DNA of 64,000 nucleotides from Capronia americana (lineage: Eukaryota; Ascomycota; Eurotiomycetes; Chaetothyriales; Herpotrichiellaceae): positions 1,922,001-1,986,000 of the forward strand of contig JADWQD010000008.1 in the NCBI GenBank assembly GCA_016110215.1, in the 5' to 3' direction. The notes beneath the pieces were generated by a model. It was not told where the DNA came from. It searched no databases and saw nothing but the letters and a program-made list of their open reading frames with translations. The stretch's first letter is position 1; each line of letters starts with the position of its first letter. The position numbers and the translations under genes are program-made. Of the stretch, positions 9,306 through 18,939 are shown one piece after another.

Positions 9306-11908
9306 TCATCTGTTGTCGGCTTCCAGTAGCTCTGCATAGATTTGCAGTGACTTCCCAATAAGGTTGACCGTCTCCCAGACGCTGCTTGATTGGTATAGTT
9401 TGGCCCATAATCGAACAGTCATGGCACTTAGCCGAGACTTTTGCTGCAGTATCCGCTCGCAGCTGACTTTGTATTCTGTTTCCGCCACCAACTGCACAAC
9501 GAACTCCAGGACTCGATTCTCGGATGCAGTCAGAGGCGGAGTTGGCTCGGTCAATGTAACCTCCTGAAGCCATTTTGCCAACAGCAGCGCGCATTCTAGA
9601 GAGCATAAGGCGTGCTGATTTGACCAGTGTATCAGCTGCGTCTGGGCCACATAGTTGATGCCAAGCTTGACGGGGATACTGAGAGCGTGGGCACAATGGA
9701 GAGCAGCTCTTGTAAGCTTTTCATTCCGTTCGGCTTTTGCACTCTGATGCAGCGAGCGCGCGACAGTGTTGGGGTCCCAACTGCTCAGCGCCCTTACCGG
9801 GCCAAGGTCCATGTTGAGACGGATATAAGCTAGTCGGAGCAGAGCCGTCGATGTGAAAGTGACTGGCCCGTCTGGGCTGAGAGGATCCATCGAGGACTCT
9901 TGGTTCCGTTCCCAATAATACGCCCAGCGCTTTAGGGCCTGTTCGAACGTGTCGATTTCCTCGCTCGAGAGGTTTCTCCGGCCTCGGTGGAGCGAAGGTA
10001 TTCGGGAATTGCGAACCAGCCAGATCTGTTGGATCACTGCGTGTATGAGGGCGCATCCGGCCAAGGCTGAGAACCCAGCCGCGCTTGGGTGAGATGGTTT
10101 GTTTGAGCCCTCATTGTTGGCATATAGGTCGACAAGAGCGTCTTGGAAACTTTGGCGGGGAGCCTCGAGCATGCTAGGACCTCTCAGCTTACGCCACTGT
10201 TGCTCCGTGGGCGCTCTCCATTCTGCTTCAGAGCATGGTAGTTCGAGGTCTAGTTCGCTTGCTAGCATCATGGGCGGCAGGTCGAAAAGGATAGTGTGGA
10301 TGTTGAAGAAGCAGAATATCACAAGCTGGGTTCTTTTAAGAGTCTCGTACCGGATCCAGCCTCGCCAGTCATCGGCTGTGGATTCCTGCTTCTGTTGGGC
10401 GTCGTCTTCTTGGGTGAGGGAATGTAGGACACTACGGATGGAGAGTGCTTCTGCTGCAGCCGGCTCTCGCTTGTACCATGTGGCGATTGCGATGAGGAGC
10501 AACAATGTTTGCATCAACTGTACGATTTGGGACTCACCTTCGTCTGGTTCGGAAACGTGGTCAGGGTGATAGAATTGACTGATACCATTACCGGAGGCTG
10601 AGCCCTGCTGCGCTCGAAAATCGATTACCCCAGCACTTTGGCGTCTGCGTAGTCGTTCCATAGCCATCGACCTTACCGTCGTATATAGATCAATACCGGC
10701 CTCTTCCTCCCGGGTATATCGAGCTCCGAGCGCTGCGATCGCTAGGAGCAACTCGGCATTCATGTCTTCCACCTGCATCGTGGGGACGTGAAAGAAAGGG
10801 TAGTGGTCATGGAAGTTCTTGAAATAGCTCCCAATGTAACGCGACAAGGCGTGCCGTGAGGGAAGAGTGAATCCACGGTTGATAGGGTGGCCGAAGGACT
10901 CTACACAATTGTTGATGAGCCATTGCCGATGATCTGCAGTCACAAGGAAGTGACGATCGTTTAGCGTCAACTTATGCTTGCCCACGACGGTGGACAATTG
11001 TTTGTCCTCCGGTTGTAAAGAAGGAAGTCGGGAACCGTAACGCGACAACATTGAGTCGGTATGCAGGGGCGGTAACGTCCTTTCGATTCGAGAAACATTT
11101 TGATGTTCAGAGACCCTTGACGCATTACCCACTTCAAAAGTGGCTTGCAGAGATGGGTCTGGGTAGTTGAACAACACCGGCAAGGGCTGGTACGTAGGCG
11201 AGAAAGTGTAGGAAAGGTTGGGCACCGTGTCCATGAACGCTGAGAAGTCATCGGCGAAGTCAGGAGCGAATGAGTCGAGTTGACCACCCGGAAGGGGCAT
11301 CCCTGTGGAAAAGCCGGAAACAAGATCAGGAAAAGGGCCATCAATGCCGTGGCTTGCCATATCTGCTGCAGCCTCCGGATGAAATGGAGGAGGAGCTGCG
11401 GCATCGTCGAAAATGTCATTGGCAACGGGCTGTTCGTCGCTTCTGAGAAGGGTTAAAGAGTCGTTGGCGTACGTGGGTTCGTGAATACTGGCAGCTGTCA
11501 AGACCGGCCGCGTCGTGGCTTCGGCCCATAGCTCTTCGACATCGTCGCTTCGGGAGCTCCCCTGGTCCAAGTCGTCATTCGACTCGGTTGCCCGTCCAGC
11601 CTCTTTGGGCCCATGGTGGTACAGCCGAAAGTGTCGTGTCAGCAGGTCTCTTCCTAACCAGTAAGCGAAGTTGGATCACCCGTGTATGCTGCATCGTCAC
11701 ATACTTTCGTGTGAAAGCCCTGGTGCAAAGGACACAGTGATAAGGCTTCTCCTTGGTATCTGTCTCCCTGTTCAGCTCATTCCGATTCGTTCAGCCATCA
11801 CGATGACCTACGGGACCTTTCGTGGCGTTGGAGATGCTCCAATCTGGCGAATTTCCTCTCACATCGATGACAGACAAATGTCTTCACGGCTGCCCTGTCA
11901 TTTTTCAT
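9306..11908 (-). CDS. C2H2 zinc-finger regulator with ADR1-type fingers and fungal transcription-factor domain
   Basis: Three exons on the minus strand, 11908-11812, 11759-11705 and 11649-9306, give 831 residues. The two short introns split the zinc-finger region. With them removed, two C2H2 fingers appear. Finger 1 uses C13, C16, H29, H33 with helix ARLEHLQRH, then the linker SHTKEKPY, then finger 2 with C41, C44, H57, H62 and helix TRKDLLTRH. At the base-contacting helix positions (-1, 2, 3, 6) these read R-E-H-R and R-D-L-R, as I recall them for yeast ADR1. The middle and C-terminal parts (about residues 290-700) match the fungal-specific transcription factor domain (PF04082), including NFHDHYPFFHVPT and a WRGWIRYETLKRTQLVIFC stretch. 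The protein should be a nuclear activator or repressor. It is divergent from the neighbouring alcohol dehydrogenase across 481 bp that contain an ADR1-type palindrome. Intron 2 uses acceptor GAAG, which alone gives the unbroken finger. The start ATG 11908 is the first in frame. Confidence 0.88.
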
Positions 11909-11954
11909 GACTTGGAAGCATCGAAACTGTGGTTGGTAGATCGGGAGAGGGCAT

Positions 11955-11961
11955 TTGGGGA
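11955..11961 (+). promoter_or_regulatory. single ADR1-type half-site TTGGGGA
   Basis: TTGGGGA lies 47 bp upstream of the regulator start codon. One such 7-mer is expected by chance every few kb, so alone it is weak. It gains interest from the full palindrome about 140 bp away and could serve autoregulation. Confidence 0.35.
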
Positions 11962-12046
11962 AGGAGAGCCACGTCGATGTGATCTTAAGTGATGTCGTTA
12001 AGCACGCCTAAATCGCTGATTGGCCGCTAAGCACCTCCATTAACAG

Positions 12047-12058
12047 CCCAATGCGGGG
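12047..12058 (+). promoter_or_regulatory. motif CCCAATGCGGGG in divergent promoter
   Basis: A near-identical word, CCCAATGCGGAG, occurs in the P450 promoter at 16928. Both lie within about 75 bp of an ADR1-type palindrome. It may be a degenerate form of that site or the target of a partner protein. Confidence 0.35.
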
Positions 12059-12096
12059 CCCCGGGGCCTCTTAGGTAAGCCCGAAGCCCCGCCAGC

Positions 12097-12111
12097 TCTC
12101 CAATTTGGGGA
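12097..12111 (+). promoter_or_regulatory. ADR1-type palindrome TCTCCAATTTGGGGA (site 1)
   Basis: Two inverted half-sites, TCTCCAA and TTGGGGA, are separated by one T. The site lies between the divergent regulator (start 11908) and alcohol dehydrogenase (start 12390), about 190 bp and 280 bp from their start codons. It is identical to the site at 16855. Confidence 0.65.
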
Positions 12112-12389
12112 AGCGCCAGCTCGCAGATCGACTCACCGTCGACCTCTGAATGCTGATTATCGCAGAACATCCGGCAATGATCGCACGTGGGATTGACGAG
12201 GGCACAAGACCGGACACTGGCATCATGACGGTTCATAACATGGCTTGGTCTACCTGGCATTGCTCATTTATTCAACCACTCTTCATTTCACTGCTCCAAG
12301 CTTCAACTCAGTGACAGTAATAACAGCATCATAAAGACAAGGCGGGTAGACAGTCTCAGAAATTCTCTTTCGTACGCTCAGTTTCCAAG

Positions 12390-13505
12390 ATGCGGGCCCA
12401 AGTACTCGATGCCTTCAACACGCCATATAACCTGAAGGACATCCCGAAACCCGCCAACCCAACAGGCCAAGACATCCTCGTCAAAGTCGAAGCGGCCTCA
12501 TATTGCCACACAGATGCCGTCTTCGCGTCCGGCGCCATGTGGCAGGATCTTCCCAGAATCGGCTCGCATGAGTTCGCGGGTTCCATCGTCGCCATGGGGC
12601 CCGATGTCTCTCCCAGCTTGAACCTCAGCGCAGGGGCACCAGTCGGCGTGCCTGGCCGCGCCTTCCATCCTTGCGGCGCTTGCTACGAGTGCACCCACAA
12701 CGACGGCGACCCCCAAGGCTACGGAGTGTGGTGCACAAAGGCCGGAAATCTAGGTCTCTCTGCCAATGGAGGCTTTCAGGAGTACTGCATTGCCGACTCT
12801 CGTCAGGTGGCGCCTATGCCTAAAGGACTCACTGCTGTCGAGACCGCACCGCTGATGTGTGCCGGACTGACGATCTGGAACGCAATCAGTCGATGCAGGG
12901 TTAAAATGGAAAAGAGAGGGGGCGAAGGCATGAGCATCGCCATTTCCGGAGCAGGTGGTGGATTGGGCCACCTGGGTGTCCAATTCGCGGTCAAGCTTGG
13001 ATGCGATGTGATCGCAATTGACGCTGGAGACTCAGCATTGGCCCTCTTGGAAGAGGTTGTGAGCGACCTAGGGCCTCTCGGATCCAAGGTTACCATTGTC
13101 GATGCGCGAAAGCAAGCCGCGGAGGACGTCCGGATATCGGTTTGTGGCCGGCCAGAGCCTGCCCTCGAGGGAGAGAAGGGAGTCGATGGGCTTTTGGTGC
13201 TCCCCGAGGCTCAAAGGGCATTGGAGTATGGCATGAAATTGATCAAGAATCATGGGGTTTGCGTAACAGTCAGCTTTCCCAAAGAGGGTCTCCATATTCA
13301 GCCCCGAGATCTGGTCTTTCGGCACATCGACATGGTCGGAGTCTTGGTGGGCAGGAATCATCAGCTGCGGGCAATGTTAAACTTTGCAGCTGAGGAGGGC
13401 GTCAGGGCAAAGACCAAGACGTACAAGCTGGAAGAGCTGAACCAGCTGGTAGAAGACTATCACAAGGGTACCAGCGGGAAACTGGTCGTGGATATGTCTG
13501 TCTAA
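12390..13505 (+). CDS. zinc-dependent alcohol dehydrogenase (MDR superfamily)
   Basis: A single exon encodes 371 residues. The GroES-like N-terminal half carries the catalytic zinc ligands Cys39 (ASYCHTD) and His60-Glu61 (GSHEFAG). It is followed by a cysteine-rich lobe, PCGACYEC...GVWC (Cys95, 98, 101, 115), in the place of the structural zinc site. The last spacing is longer than the usual seven residues, so the lobe is unusual. The Rossmann half has GAGGGLGHLGVQFAVKLG near 187 and the acidic VIAIDAGDS end of the second strand, which suggests NAD(H). The enzyme should interconvert an alcohol and an aldehyde in the cytosol. It is divergent from an ADR1-type regulator with a matching palindrome between them, which recalls ADR1 control of ADH2 in yeast. 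The physiological substrate is unknown and could be an aromatic alcohol given its neighbours. Confidence 0.9.
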   Translation: MRAQVLDAFNTPYNLKDIPKPANPTGQDILVKVEAASYCHTDAVFASGAMWQDLPRIGSHEFAGSIVAMGPDVSPSLNLSAGAPVGVPGRAFHPCGACYECTHNDGDPQGYGVWCTKAGNLGLSANGGFQEYCIADSRQVAPMPKGLTAVETAPLMCAGLTIWNAISRCRVKMEKRGGEGMSIAISGAGGGLGHLGVQFAVKLGCDVIAIDAGDSALALLEEVVSDLGPLGSKVTIVDARKQAAEDVRISVCGRPEPALEGEKGVDGLLVLPEAQRALEYGMKLIKNHGVCVTVSFPKEGLHIQPRDLVFRHIDMVGVLVGRNHQLRAMLNFAAEEGVRAKTKTYKLEELNQLVEDYHKGTSGKLVVDMSV

Positions 13506-14725
13506 GCGATACGGATAGCAGCCGAAGCCTCGCTTAGTCGAGGAAGACTTTACCATGAGCTATTCGATATTCGCATTGCAGAACATGACAGCAATTGGGG
13601 CTGTGCTGACTATCGATCCGCCCCGTACTCGTATACCGTTTCGTCCTCGAACTTGGAACTATCATGCTTGACCCACAGAACATGCCGATAGCCGATAATG
13701 CACCTGCTTTCTACCACAGGTATCTCCATTAACCAACTACATAGATCGATCGAACTACTGTAGCCTTGCTAAACTCCCGCTGGTAGGATCCGATACCTGA
13801 CAGCGCCATCTGCGCTGGCTGCTCCCCAATTTGGAGAAATGGAAGATCTCGATCAGGGGCCGGGGCCGGGGCAGGGCAGGCACGGCAGGGCATCGTGATC
13901 ATTGGTTCTCTCTCTCTCTCCAGTAATTCACAGTAGTGTAAGCCGATCCTCAACCTCCGGGCGGCAGGTAGGAGTGAGCATACGAGTACGCTGATCATTC
14001 GCTTGCTGAGGTGAGGAAATATCACCTACAGCACCTCGTATGAGTACCTGTTCTCGTTCTTACCGAAGACTCCGTACTGCGCCGCGCACCTTGCGCCCCG
14101 CGCCGGTAGGATAACTGTACATAATTCAGGATGACAACGGCTGCGCAAGTTTCACGGCGACGTGCTTCGAAGTGCCGATGCCGACCCATCAAGCAGGAAG
14201 GATAATTACAGTATGTACACTGTAGTACTGTATCTTAGGCTACAGTACGGAGGAATGTACAGTACCTGCTGCACCAAGGCTGTCACTGGCACCCCTCTCT
14301 GTCAGCGCGAGGAGGTCACATCGGCGAGAAGATGATAATGAATTAGGCAAGACGACCGAATACGCGGCGATCCTCTTTCGACTATCCTAATCAAATTAAA
14401 TTAGGACGTACTGTAACTACAAACCCCGTTTCTCACTTCCGTCAACGTCACAAGTCGTGAACATCGACGTATCGGTACAGTCCATCAGGCCGTGAGATTA
14501 AGAAGGCGTATGCGAGTTATGTATGTATGATATGTATGTATGATAGCTACATTATCCTATGTCATTCGCTATAGGATATCTACGTAGCATCGTCGCAACG
14601 TCAGCGCTGCGATCTATCATCACCTCCGCTGGCCGAGGGCACGAATCTCGAGTAATCGATGATGCAACAGAGCTGGAATACAGTCACTTCCAGGCTGACC
14701 TAGCCCGTTCCAAACCTTCCACCAC
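13506..14725. other. gene-poor spacer between dehydrogenase and P450 3' ends
   Basis: The spacer is 1.2 kb long, with 3' ends on both sides. I find no coding trace. It holds a CT repeat near 13908-13921, GTAT/TGTATGTATGA microsatellites at about 14519-14545, several CAGTAC/GTACTG words near 14210-14265, and one full ADR1-type palindrome at 13823. Confidence 0.5.
13823..13837 (+). promoter_or_regulatory. ADR1-type palindrome TCCCCAATTTGGAGA (site 2, orphan)
   Basis: Inverted half-sites TCCCCAA and TTGGAGA are separated by one T, the same 7-1-7 form as sites 1 and 3. It lies 318 bp after the dehydrogenase stop codon, with no recognised gene start nearby. Confidence 0.55.
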
Positions 14726-16634
14726 TCAAAGGTAGGCCGTCCTATCGAAACTCTCCTGGAGCCACTGATCCAGCTTCGCGGCGTCGCGAGGGATGAACCG
14801 AACCTTGAACGGCTTGGGCTGAGTCACCATACTAGTCGGGATGGAATTGCAGTCGATGCTGTCGAGAACGGGCCTCTCGCTGACGGATTGCGTCTCCCTG
14901 ATATGGAAAGCTAGGATCAGGCGCGTGAAGATAGCGTACAGCTCGCGGTTCGCCAGGTGAGCGCCGGCGCACATGCGGGTGCCCGCGCCGTAGCCGAAAT
15001 GCTGTGTGCCTTGACCTGCCTCGGTAATTCCGACGAATCGGTCCGGGATGAATTCAAAGGGTGACTTGAAGACCGTCTCATCGTGGTTCGCGGCCCACAT
15101 GTTCTGTACCGGCGTGCACACCAAGCCTGTGGTTAGCGCAACGAAGAGAGGGAGGGTTGTAAGAGGGGCACGTCTCAGTTACTAGTAACTAACTCACCAT
15201 CAGGAATGGTGTCCCAGCTGGGATCACCGCACCTTTATACGTGATATCTTTGATGCTCTGGCGATTGAAGGACAGATTCAAGGTGGACCAGAAGCGAAGC
15301 ACCTCCTGTGCCAGACATCGTCAGCAGTGTGCAAGCGCAGTGAGTGTTATGGTGACTAGCAATGCATGCGCACTTACCTTCACGAACGAGACAACATACT
15401 CGGATTTCTCCTCGAGGAGACACCCGTGCCAAGGATCTTCGCCTGCATGAGCCTTGACGATTTCGTCGTACATGCGCTGCTGGATCTCTTGGCCATGAGG
15501 GGACGACAGGTACGCGATCGTCATGTTGATGTTTCCCGGCAAGGTGTCGAGCCCGGCAGCGACCATGGTCAGACAAATAGATTTCAGTTCGTCTGCAGCG
15601 TGGTGTCAGCAGGTTCGGACACAGGAGGTCACAAAAGCCAAAGAAAAAAACCCAGGGCAATCTCATGCACTCACTCTCAGCCAGCTTGGCCTCCGGATCC
15701 TTGAGCACGTTGCCCGCAATGCACGGATTGTCCGTCCCGGCCGCGATGCGTTCCTTGAGCGCATCGAAGAAGTGCAAGATATACTCGTCCCGTCGGGCCC
15801 GGAACCGGATCGCATTCTTCTTGTACCCCGGCCACAGGCGCAGCAGCGGAATATAGTCCTGCCAGCCGTGCGCAATGCCGCGGATGTTCGCCAGCTCCCG
15901 CTCCACCGCAACCACCTCGTTGAGCGTCTGATCGTGCACTCCACCCTGGATCCGGATGCCATAATTCAGCGTCAAACTGATGTTGAGCGAAAACCGCTGG
16001 AAATACCCGTTCGGGTCGATGTCGTAGCCTTGCTTCGCGTTCCGGGCCAGCTCACCCAAGCTGGTCGCGGACTCGAGGTCGATGAACGGCAGGTACGTCT
16101 GGACGGCCTGTCTGTTCAGAGCCGTGGCCGCGGCCTTGCGGGCTCGCTTGACGGACTCGTTCCAAGGCGACGTGCCGAGCGTATACACGCCCTGCGTCTC
16201 GGACACCACGTCGTGGAACGTCCAGGTCTTGGGCCGTGAGATGAGTGCCGATTGGTTCTTGATCCACAGCTCCTTGACTGCTTCGAAGGAGTTGGCGTAG
16301 ATGAATCTCTAGGGATTGTGGCCGTACCGTCAGTTTGGTCTCTAGAATTCGGATATGCGATACTCAAGATTCAAGGTTCTGGATTCTAGATCCTAGAATC
16401 AAGCCACTCACTTACCCGGTTACCCAGACGGACTTGGAATACATCGCCGTATGTTTTCGCAAGCTTCGCACAGTTCCTCGCATGGTGTTTGCCCAGGAGA
16501 AGCAGACTCCCAAAGATAGGCACCGCGGGGAGTTCTGGGAGATTCTTGATCTTGGGGATATCTGTCCTGGTTGACCACCGCCAGGCCAGTGCCAGGAGGG
16601 ATGCGAAGAAGAAGAATGTGAAAGCTGAATACAT
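14726..16634 (-). CDS. cytochrome P450, CYP504-like (phenylacetate hydroxylase family)
   Basis: Five exons on the minus strand, 16634-16416, 16308-15675, 15592-15378, 15305-15198 and 15103-14726, give 517 residues. As I recall it, this is close to the length of A. nidulans PhacA. An N-terminal membrane anchor (FTFFFFASLLALAW) is followed by the proline-rich hinge LPELPAVPIFG. The I-helix has the family-specific MVAAGLDTLPGNINM. The ExxR pair is E357-R360 (EVLR), and the heme loop is HFGYGAGTRMCAGAH with the thiolate Cys437, followed by LANRELY. The last two strings and the Asn-rich I-helix are characteristic of CYP504 enzymes, which hydroxylate phenylacetate or 3-hydroxyphenylacetate. The exact substrate cannot be assigned. 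Exon 5 begins at NMWAANHDE, which keeps the conserved FLM-NMW junction. A TATA box and an ADR1-type palindrome lie upstream. Confidence 0.92.
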
Positions 16635-16718
16635 ATTGTGAGGATGGGCAGGGAGAATGAATCACTTGATTGTTGCAGTCCGTCAATCAATTAATCAGAT
16701 CAGTTTTCACAATCGACT

Positions 16719-16726
16719 CTTTTATA
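16719..16726 (-). promoter_or_regulatory. TATA box of the P450 gene
   Basis: On the minus strand this reads TATAAAAG, 85-92 bp before the P450 start codon, a normal distance for a fungal core promoter. Confidence 0.6.
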
Positions 16727-16854
16727 CCCTGGGCTGGCTTGCTCTGCACGATTGAATAGGGTGACCGTGGGCATAAGTATTGCGCGACTGATGGATCCGC
16801 CGCTCTGAGCCTCAGGCACCTTAGGCCGGACTGACCCTGCACGATGGACATATC

Positions 16855-16869
16855 TCTCCAATTTGGGGA
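16855..16869 (+). promoter_or_regulatory. ADR1-type palindrome TCTCCAATTTGGGGA (site 3)
   Basis: This site is identical to site 1, with half-sites TCTCCAA and TTGGGGA and a one-base spacer. It is about 220 bp upstream of the P450 start codon and about 130 bp beyond its TATA box, a typical activator position. Confidence 0.65.
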
Positions 16870-16927
16870 TCCCGTGTATCGCTCCCTGCTGATGCGACAC
16901 GTAGTACTAGTGAGCCGATCAGGGCCT

Positions 16928-16939
16928 CCCAATGCGGAG
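16928..16939 (+). promoter_or_regulatory. motif CCCAATGCGGAG in P450 promoter
   Basis: Eleven of twelve bases match CCCAATGCGGGG at 12047 in the regulator/dehydrogenase promoter. It lies about 60 bp beyond site 3. Confidence 0.35.
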
Positions 16940-17331
16940 TACATTAGGCTGGACCTGTAGACGTAGCTGGATCTTGAGGCCTTGCAGAGTGTTGGGCCGT
17001 GATTACCGGACGACGATAGCCATACATATGGCTGTGACCCTTGGCATGTACTTGCTGTGCGTTTCATAGATATTCTAGGCCTCGGGAGACGTCATTTCAC
17101 ATATACGCGCAAATGAGAATACAAGACTTGGACATTGTCAGATCACATAAGCTGTTGAAGCAGACTGGCCAGTACCATGGCTATGGCTAGGTGGCTTCGA
17201 TTGGTTTCTGTCAACTCCATCGTATGGAATGTAACACATTATCAGACGTGTCTTCTCTCCTTTTTGTGAAAGACGCATCGTGTGAGGAAGAAATACCACC
17301 ATTCAGGTCCACGTATATCCGCTCCACCTAG
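16940..17331. other. intergenic region between P450 promoter and reductase 3' end
   Basis: No gene is supported. It holds the distal promoter of the leftward P450 gene and the 3' flank of the leftward MDR reductase. Confidence 0.4.
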
Positions 17332-18387
17332 TCAAAGCGTCACGACCACCTTCCTTGCAGAGACGCCACTCTTCTGCCTATCCAGACCGGCCTGCACGAA
17401 ATATAGTCCGTTCCCGACGACAAGCTCTTGGGGCGCAGCCTTGAACGACCCCTCCTTCAGCGCCGCAGGCAGGTATTCACCCCAGATCTTCTTGGCCACC
17501 GCACCAGCTTCCTGGCTCACGATATTTGTGCTCCCTATCCTGGCCACCTTCACTCCCTTAGGCAGATCATCCGGCGCGGAGACAACGCTAGCCACGGTCC
17601 CTCCGCCGAGCGCATGCAGCACAGCGGCGGATTGGCGAACGGTGGCGTCTGCTCCAATGGCGTCGTAAGCCCCCGCCACAGCGGCGCCATGCTCTTTCAG
17701 GAGGGATATCAAGATCGGCACTATATCCGGGTTATGGTAATCCAGCACAAGAGCAGCGCCCAGGGATTTGGCGTACGCGTAGTTCGCAGGGGATGCTGTT
17801 GTGATGACATCGTAGCCCGAAGCCACGGCAAGCTGGATCACGGAGGAACCGACGGACGAGGACCCGCCCCAGAGGAGGAGCACTTCGTTCTTCTTTTTCG
17901 TTGTCGATTCCTGGAACGCACTGCCGCTCCCAAGCTCTGGGTACCGCAAACCAAGGGTCCCTTTCAAGTATAGCCCCGCCGCGGCGGTGCTTACACTCAG
18001 TGGCAACACCGCCGCACTCGAGTACCCCAAGGCGTCGGGAATCTTGGCCACGGTCTCGAGCTTCACCCGTGGGTATAGCTGAAAGCCACCATACGCCGGT
18101 CCGCTCCCCAAGCCCAACGCGTGAGCGATGACCCTGTCACCTTTCTTGAACGCCTTGACACCCTTGCCTACCTCGAGGACCTCGCCGGCGACATCTTCTC
18201 CCAGGATGGCGGGGTAAGAAAGGCCGAACCCGCCCGAAGCTTGAATCTTCCAGTCCACGGGATTGACGGCCACAGCGTGGGTCTTGAGTATCAATTCATC
18301 GGACGCTAGGTTGGGAAAGGGGGCTGTTGCGACCACTAGGGAGGCCTTTTCGGCTGGGATCCAAGCCGCGTAGTTGACGAGTTGCAT
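17332..18387 (-). CDS. MDR-superfamily reductase, quinone oxidoreductase/enoyl-reductase-like (non-zinc)
   Basis: A single exon encodes 351 residues. The N-terminal GroES-like fold shows NPVDWKIQ and YPAILGEDVAGEV, as in fungal ToxD/CipB-type zinc-binding-dehydrogenase-like proteins. The cysteine zinc ligands of true alcohol dehydrogenases are missing. The Rossmann half carries LLLWGGSSSVGSSVIQLAVASGY (about 174-196), the dinucleotide-binding loop, and KSLGAALVLDYHNPDIV. Members reduce quinones or activated double bonds with NADPH in the cytosol. A cluster role, such as reducing a quinone or unsaturated intermediate of an aromatic pathway, is inferred from position beside the P450 and the flavoprotein hydroxylase, transcribed in the same direction. 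No ADR1-type site was seen in its promoter. Confidence 0.87.
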   Translation of the reverse strand: MQLVNYAAWIPAEKASLVVATAPFPNLASDELILKTHAVAVNPVDWKIQASGGFGLSYPAILGEDVAGEVLEVGKGVKAFKKGDRVIAHALGLGSGPAYGGFQLYPRVKLETVAKIPDALGYSSAAVLPLSVSTAAAGLYLKGTLGLRYPELGSGSAFQESTTKKKNEVLLLWGGSSSVGSSVIQLAVASGYDVITTASPANYAYAKSLGAALVLDYHNPDIVPILISLLKEHGAAVAGAYDAIGADATVRQSAAVLHALGGGTVASVVSAPDDLPKGVKVARIGSTNIVSQEAGAVAKKIWGEYLPAALKEGSFKAAPQELVVGNGLYFVQAGLDRQKSGVSARKVVVTL

Positions 18388-18939
18388 CTTGAAACAGCTA
18401 CTTGCGAGAGGAGTGATGGTGAAAGAAGGACAAACACCCAGATATACAACCTTTGAACCCTCCTGCCCTAGTCATGACGTGCTTACCTGCATGTCTGTCG
18501 AGCTCCCCGTGTGTATTAGTAAGGCGGAGACGGTGAGAGCCGGTGAACGTATGGACTGGCCTTGTGCGGGGTCATCGATCCTGCTCTTGTGGTTCAGGCC
18601 TCAACGGTTCTTTGCCTGCTCGCGACTGGGCCTAGCTGTGGTGTGGTGCAATGCATTACCTGGTGTTGGCACTCAAAGTGGCTGGCTGCTGCTCTAAATA
18701 TGCCGGGTCTACCAAGGAAACGAGAATGAGCAGACGTGCTCTTTTCAGCCCCTGTTCTCACACTCACCAGCCACGTCACTCGTGACAGTAGCACGCCAAC
18801 CCCTGCTCCGACGCCATCGACGATTGCCCTGATACTTGGTCCAGGAAGTGTACGATTTCATCACTGCTGTTATTTCGCACCTAATGACAGACAAATTCGG
18901 CGGTCGTGGTTTTCCAGAACTTTATCGTGTCCAAACCGG
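18388..18939. other. intergenic region, promoter of MDR reductase
   Basis: This is the 5' region of the leftward reductase and the 3' flank of the leftward flavoprotein hydroxylase. No coding trace and no TCYCCAA/TTGGRGA palindrome were seen. Confidence 0.4.

Noticed and set aside
15523..16239. Rightward open frame of 238 residues opposite the P450
   Set aside because: It is antisense to the conserved P450 exon 2 and crosses its splice sites.
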